Shown here: positions 47,269 through 50,892 of the stretch, piece by piece
Layout: each line of letters opens with the position of its first letter
Position numbering within the stretch: position 1 is the stretch's first letter
Origin: Lampropedia aestuarii
GTDB taxonomy: Bacteria; Pseudomonadota; Gammaproteobacteria; Burkholderiales; Burkholderiaceae_C
Direction: 5' to 3'
NCBI RefSeq assembly: GCF_004803635.1
Contig: NZ_SSWX01000010.1
Coordinates: 96,935 to 147,826, forward strand
DNA length: 50,892 nucleotides
Notes under the pieces: model-generated
Told to the model about the DNA's origin: nothing
Databases searched by the model: none
What the model saw: only the letters and a program-made list of their open reading frames with translations
Made by a program: the position numbers and the translations under genes

Positions 47269-47837
47269 ATAAAGCGAATGTATTTGGATCTCATATCCAT
47301 GGGAATCTTAATGTAGGAGATGAAAATCACTACACAATTAATCTCCCGCCACCAGACCCTGCAGCCATTACGCGTTTTTTGGTAAAAATTCAGGAGCTAA
47401 GCACGAACGACGATGATTTTCAGTGGTTCGTGGAGCGCCTAGATTTTTTCACTAATCAAAAGACAAAAACACCTGTAATTGGCCTTGAACAAAAGCTAAT
47501 TAATGGGGAGAGAGAGGATCTGATTGAGATTGCGATTGAACGCAAAGATTTATTTGCCAAACGCCTCATGAAGTCGCAACTTAATCAAAGACGCCAGGGA
47601 GTATTTCTCTATATTCTTCAAAAAATCAGCTTTACGTTTGAAGAAACTATTCGTCCATTGATGAAAAATGGGGTGGCAAACGAGGTCATCGATGGAGTCA
47701 TACTCCATGGAATTATAGATACAATATATCGTGATGTGATGGCCGAAGACCCAACAATCGACCAATCAATGATATCTGGAATGCTTTATTTTTTAACCGG
47801 AAAGTGTCATTTGATTTGGGAGAAGCAGAAGTGCTAA
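47265..47837 (+). CDS. ABC-three-component system C-terminal-domain (CTD) protein
   Basis: The 190-residue protein begins with the GSHIHGNLNVGDEN motif (8-21) and a Pro-rich turn. An all-helical domain follows, with YLFTGKCH-like C-terminal features: MLYFLTGKCHLIWEK at about 174-188. This ending and the helical layout match the CTD proteins of ABC-3C conflict systems described in comparative genomics. In most such systems the CTD is fused to an N-terminal effector domain. Here that place is taken only by the short motif, and a separate membrane gene precedes it. The gene overlaps its neighbours on both sides (4 and 7 bases). Base composition is AT-rich compared with gyrB. Confidence 0.7.
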   Translation: MNKANVFGSHIHGNLNVGDENHYTINLPPPDPAAITRFLVKIQELSTNDDDFQWFVERLDFFTNQKTKTPVIGLEQKLINGEREDLIEIAIERKDLFAKRLMKSQLNQRRQGVFLYILQKISFTFEETIRPLMKNGVANEVIDGVILHGIIDTIYRDVMAEDPTIDQSMISGMLYFLTGKCHLIWEKQKC

Positions 47838-48337
47838 TATATCACCCAGCGTTTGATGCAAATCATTGCCTCTACCGAATTGTATCTATACTTCACGCCA
47901 CCAATTATACGCCCGTCAGTTGGTCGCTTCTTCGAATTTTAGATTTCTACTATTTATTTCCAGGTCAACTTAAAAATATAAAACCATGGCCTCGTGAAAT
48001 TCAAAAATTTAAAACCCATGCCACAAAAATACCAGATCAGTTTGAAGATATCACCAATCCTGCACGTACTTTTTTTGAGCTTCAATCATTCCAAAAAACC
48101 GCAATGCTCGAACTAATATCAAAAGGAATTATATCAAAAACGTCGTTTGACAATGATATTATTGAGCTGGAGCCAAACTCCATAGCCACAGCTTACATTG
48201 AACTTCTAGAGACAGACGATTTCCTGAAGAGTGATATTTTTAAATTAATTACCATGGGATTGCCCAAGGTGAAATTCAGCGGAGCAAATGGTCTCAAGTC
48301 TCGCTCCGGCCTGATGGAATACGTTTATGACATCTAA
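47831..48337 (+). CDS. ABC-three-component system middle component (MC)
   Basis: The 168-residue protein starts LIYHPAFDANHCLYRIVSIL and continues to LLRILDFYYLFPGQLKNI, the pattern typical of middle components, which look like small winged-helix adaptors between the ATPase and the CTD protein. The GTG at 47831 is preferred: it has GGGAG nine bases upstream and overlaps the previous stop by 7 bases. An earlier GTG at 47804 would add nine residues. The 3' end overlaps the ATPase start by 11 bases. Its exact MC subfamily was not determined. Confidence 0.72.
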   Translation: MLIYHPAFDANHCLYRIVSILHATNYTPVSWSLLRILDFYYLFPGQLKNIKPWPREIQKFKTHATKIPDQFEDITNPARTFFELQSFQKTAMLELISKGIISKTSFDNDIIELEPNSIATAYIELLETDDFLKSDIFKLITMGLPKVKFSGANGLKSRSGLMEYVYDI

Positions 48338-50243
48338 CCCATCAACGTTCTTCGTCAACCGCTTCGTCATCGTCAAAGGAAATAAAGCGGTATACGACCA
48401 GGTTTTTCATAAAGGCGTCAATATTATTAGAGGTGCCAATAGCGTAGGAAAATCTACAATAATGGACTTTCTATTCAGCTGTCTCGGTGGTGATATAGCA
48501 GAAGACCGATGGAACGAGGAGGCTCAGACTTGTAATTCCGTCTTTGCTGAGATCGAGCTCAACGGTCACGTTTTGACAATCCATCGTCCAGTAGAACCTG
48601 GCAAGAAGCCTCCCATGAGCTTCTTTGATGGCAGCTATGAAGAGCTTAGAGCCAAGAAGTCAGCGGCCGTTTGGCAAAGCTACGGCATAAATCGCACCGA
48701 AAATAAACTCAGCTTCTCTCAACAAATATTTGAATTGTTAGATTGGCCTCACAGCCAAACAGACGATTTTTCCAACCTCACAATACATCAAATTCTGCGG
48801 CTGATTTATGTTGATCAAGGTACAGCTGTTAATAAAATTCTACGAGCTGAACATTCAACATTCGACAAGCCGAGCATGCGTCAGGCAATCGGAGATTTCC
48901 TACTAGGCCTAGATGACTTGGGTATCTATGCCTTGAAGCAGCAACTATCAAAGGCCGAATCTGAGTTCGCAAAGATTGACGGTCAGTTGGAATCAATTTA
49001 TAGATACGTTACACCTTCTGAAGGTGAATTGCGCGAAGCTACACTCACTAGTTCTATTGAGAGCGCAGGCAAAGAACTTGAAAGGTTACTCGCTCAGCGA
49101 GATCTACTTCTTAGTCTGCCAGATGAGTCAATAACGGATGCTGCTCTCAAGGAAAAAGCTGAAAAAGCGAGTGAGAGAATTGCTACCCTCACTAAAGATA
49201 TCGACATTCAAACCAGTAAACAGGCCGAAAGAGTAAATGAGATTGTAGAGTCAGAGCTATTCATTAAAGCGATCGACTCGAGGATCAAGGCACTAAAGGA
49301 GTCTCGTACGGCTTACGACTTCTTCGGGGAGGTCCGATTTAAATTTTGCCCAAGTTGCTTGTCCACAATTACAGAATCTCAAAAAGAACAATGCCACTTA
49401 TGTAAAGCAGATCTGGACAAGAACTCCCGAGAAGCTTCATATCTAGCTGCACTGAATGAGCTTATCTTTCAGAAAAAAGAAAGTACTATGATCGTAACCG
49501 AGTTGCGAACTAGACTCAGTGAGCATGCGCAATATATCAACGCCCAGCTGCGAGAATTACAAACGGTTAAATCCGAACATGTAGCTTCACTGAGAATGAG
49601 TTCTGATCGCGTACTCAAGCTTAATGAGCTTTCGGTAAATATTGGGACTATCGAGGAGCGTATAAAAAACTACGAGACGAAGTCCAAACTTGTTGCAGCT
49701 GTAGAAGGTCTCATCGATGACAAGCAAAAACTTAATACATCAATGCTTGATTTAGAAGAGAAAATAAAAGTCGGAAAATCGCTCACCGCTTCTCGCCGTG
49801 AATCCATCGAAAACAATTTGTCTGACAAGACGGTTGAATTACTCAAGAAAGATGGCGGCTTCGAGCCCGCATTCAACGAAGCACAAACAGTAATGTTTGA
49901 TTTCGCTAAAGACTTCATGTTGGTCGACGGGCGCTCAAAATTCTCTGCCAGCTCTGAAACCATCCTCAAAAATAGCTTTCATCTTGCAATCCTGCTGGAG
50001 TCACTTGAGGATGACAAGATGCGATATCCTCGACTGCTCTTGCTCGACAACACAGAGGACAAGGGCATGGGCCCTGATCGCAGCCAGAACTTTCAGCGTG
50101 TGCTTGTTGAGGCTCTAGATGAACATGATGACAAGCCTTATCAAGTCATTATGACAACATCAATGATAGATCCAGCGCTTGACAAGTCCGACCTCTGTGT
50201 TGGACCACATTACGCAAAGGGAATGCACACGCTAGATGTGTAG
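48327..50243 (+). CDS. SMC/Rad50-like ABC ATPase of the ABC-3C system
   Basis: This 638-residue protein has an N-terminal ABC ATP-binding half with Walker A GANSVGKST (36-44). Long coiled-coil arms (about 190-340 and 365-520) are separated by a hook carrying CPSC (Cys341, Cys344) and CHLC (Cys356, Cys359), a probable zinc site. The C-terminal half has Walker B LLLLDN (570-575), in which the usual catalytic glutamate after Asp574 is Asn575, followed by TEDKGMGPDRSQNF and an IMTTS strand. Such ATPases drive ABC-3C conflict systems and probably sense DNA or other nucleic acid. It is the last gene of the four-gene overlapping cassette; the IS lies 48 bases downstream. Confidence 0.8.
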   Translation: MTSNPSTFFVNRFVIVKGNKAVYDQVFHKGVNIIRGANSVGKSTIMDFLFSCLGGDIAEDRWNEEAQTCNSVFAEIELNGHVLTIHRPVEPGKKPPMSFFDGSYEELRAKKSAAVWQSYGINRTENKLSFSQQIFELLDWPHSQTDDFSNLTIHQILRLIYVDQGTAVNKILRAEHSTFDKPSMRQAIGDFLLGLDDLGIYALKQQLSKAESEFAKIDGQLESIYRYVTPSEGELREATLTSSIESAGKELERLLAQRDLLLSLPDESITDAALKEKAEKASERIATLTKDIDIQTSKQAERVNEIVESELFIKAIDSRIKALKESRTAYDFFGEVRFKFCPSCLSTITESQKEQCHLCKADLDKNSREASYLAALNELIFQKKESTMIVTELRTRLSEHAQYINAQLRELQTVKSEHVASLRMSSDRVLKLNELSVNIGTIEERIKNYETKSKLVAAVEGLIDDKQKLNTSMLDLEEKIKVGKSLTASRRESIENNLSDKTVELLKKDGGFEPAFNEAQTVMFDFAKDFMLVDGRSKFSASSETILKNSFHLAILLESLEDDKMRYPRLLLLDNTEDKGMGPDRSQNFQRVLVEALDEHDDKPYQVIMTTSMIDPALDKSDLCVGPHYAKGMHTLDV

Positions 50244-50291
50244 TTACGGTCATCTTTGCTGCAAGTGCCACTCTTTATCGAAAGGCGTTCA

Positions 50292-50891
50292 TTAAGTGTC
50301 AAGACCCGTCTGGTTATAAACCCTTTTCTTGAACAACTCAGGCTTCTTTTCATACCAGTTCTTCAAGGCCTGAACGGGTGAAGCGTGATTGAGCGCTCGC
50401 TGTGGAATCTGATGGTTGTAAGCTTTCACATAGTTCATCAAGGTGGTCTCCAACTGCGCTGCTGTTGCGAAGCGCGTTTGCTTGATGACTTGGCTAATGC
50501 GGCCATTGAAACGCTCCACCATGCCATTGGTTTGTGGATGGCGTGGCGGGCACAGGCGGTGCTCTATGCCCATCGCTTTGCAGAACAGATCAAACTTGTG
50601 ATGACCGCTTGGCTTGCGTTGCTGATTGGTAAAACGATCTGTGAACTGGCTGCCGTTATCGGTGAGTATCTTGGTGATTTTGATGGAAGTGGCCTGCTGC
50701 AAGCGAGTCAAAAAGTCCACGCTACTTTGCTCACTTTGATCCGCGTAGATATGCGCAAATACCCAACGAGAGGCGCGATCTATCGCCACATATAAATACC
50801 GCCTGCTGTCCTCATCGGGCATCTGCGGCAGGTACTTGATGTCTATATGGACAAAGCCTGGCTGAATCGACCAGGGTTTTATAGATAGTTC
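50292..50891 (-). CDS. IS481-family transposase, 5' part cut by the window edge
   Basis: The visible 199 residues are the integrase core and C-terminus of a DDE transposase: PGFVHIDIKYLPQ with the first Asp (17 in the fragment), LTDNGSQF with the second Asp (78), and HPQTNGMVERFNGRI with Glu126. The frame is open without a start to the window end, so the N-terminal helix-turn-helix part lies beyond 50892. An internal ATG at 50822 is not the true start. It points toward the ABC-3C genes, and no frameshift is visible. Confidence 0.88.
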   Translation of the reverse strand, partial: ELSIKPWSIQPGFVHIDIKYLPQMPDEDSRRYLYVAIDRASRWVFAHIYADQSEQSSVDFLTRLQQATSIKITKILTDNGSQFTDRFTNQQRKPSGHHKFDLFCKAMGIEHRLCPPRHPQTNGMVERFNGRISQVIKQTRFATAAQLETTLMNYVKAYNHQIPQRALNHASPVQALKNWYEKKPELFKKRVYNQTGLDT

Positions 50892-50892
50892 G
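50292..50892 (-). mobile_element. IS481-type insertion sequence, partial
   Basis: The transposase gene defines the element. The left end is near 50290-50300; a TGTCAAGACC sequence at 50298 could be part of a terminal repeat, but the other end lies outside the window, so neither the inverted repeat nor a target duplication can be confirmed. Confidence 0.7.

Overview
The window looks like the chromosomal replication-origin region of a betaproteobacterium, most likely Burkholderiales and probably Comamonadaceae. The evidence is the rpmH-rnpA-yidD-yidC / dnaA-dnaN-gyrB arrangement, a gltA-sdh-mdh-acnB citric acid cycle supercluster of the Burkholderiales type, AcnB-type aconitase, a PaaX-type regulator and a lone Bug/TctC-type periplasmic binding protein. 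No gene is assigned to species level. No rRNA and no canonical tRNA was found.

Layout. (1) 27-1796: a two-domain acyltransferase, probably for ornithine-type lipids. (2) 2074-8209: an RNA-repair locus. The sigma-54 activator gene rtcR (+) faces a minus-strand unit made of a structured RNA with two tandem tRNA-like modules, a slipin/SPFH gene, rtcB and rtcA. A sigma-54 promoter and an IHF-like site lie between them. (3) 8273-21405: an acyl-CoA catabolic island with a MaoC hydratase, two AMP-forming acyl-CoA ligases, a crotonase, a PaaX-like regulator, a Bug binding protein, acyl-CoA dehydrogenase, thiolase, a FadB-like bifunctional enzyme and a FadR-like regulator. Together these make a complete beta-oxidation set for an unidentified carboxylic acid. 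(4) 21549-33782: citrate cycle genes. A UTRA-type GntR regulator and sdhC-D-A-B-E-gltA run on the minus strand. mdh, a CitE-like lyase, a small lipoprotein and acnB run on the plus strand. (5) 33990-36686: a lipoprotein asparaginase, an RluE-like pseudouridine synthase and a Nudix hydrolase. (6) 36806-46465: yidC, yidD, rnpA and the short rpmH on minus, a putative oriC with one perfect DnaA box, then dnaA, dnaN and gyrB on plus.

(7) 46466-50892: an AT-rich accessory segment that follows the gyrB terminator directly and ends in an IS481-type transposase cut by the window edge. It holds four tightly overlapping genes: a two-TM protein, a small C-terminal-domain protein, a middle component and a large SMC/Rad50-like ATPase. 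I read these as an ABC-three-component (ABC-3C) conflict system. The membrane protein and the second protein share a G-S-x-I-H-G-N-type motif, which suggests a split membrane effector.

The two most promising points are the sigma-54-driven tRNA-like RNA of the rtc operon and the ABC-3C locus with its shared motif. Function assignments rest on motifs and family knowledge. No database search was possible.
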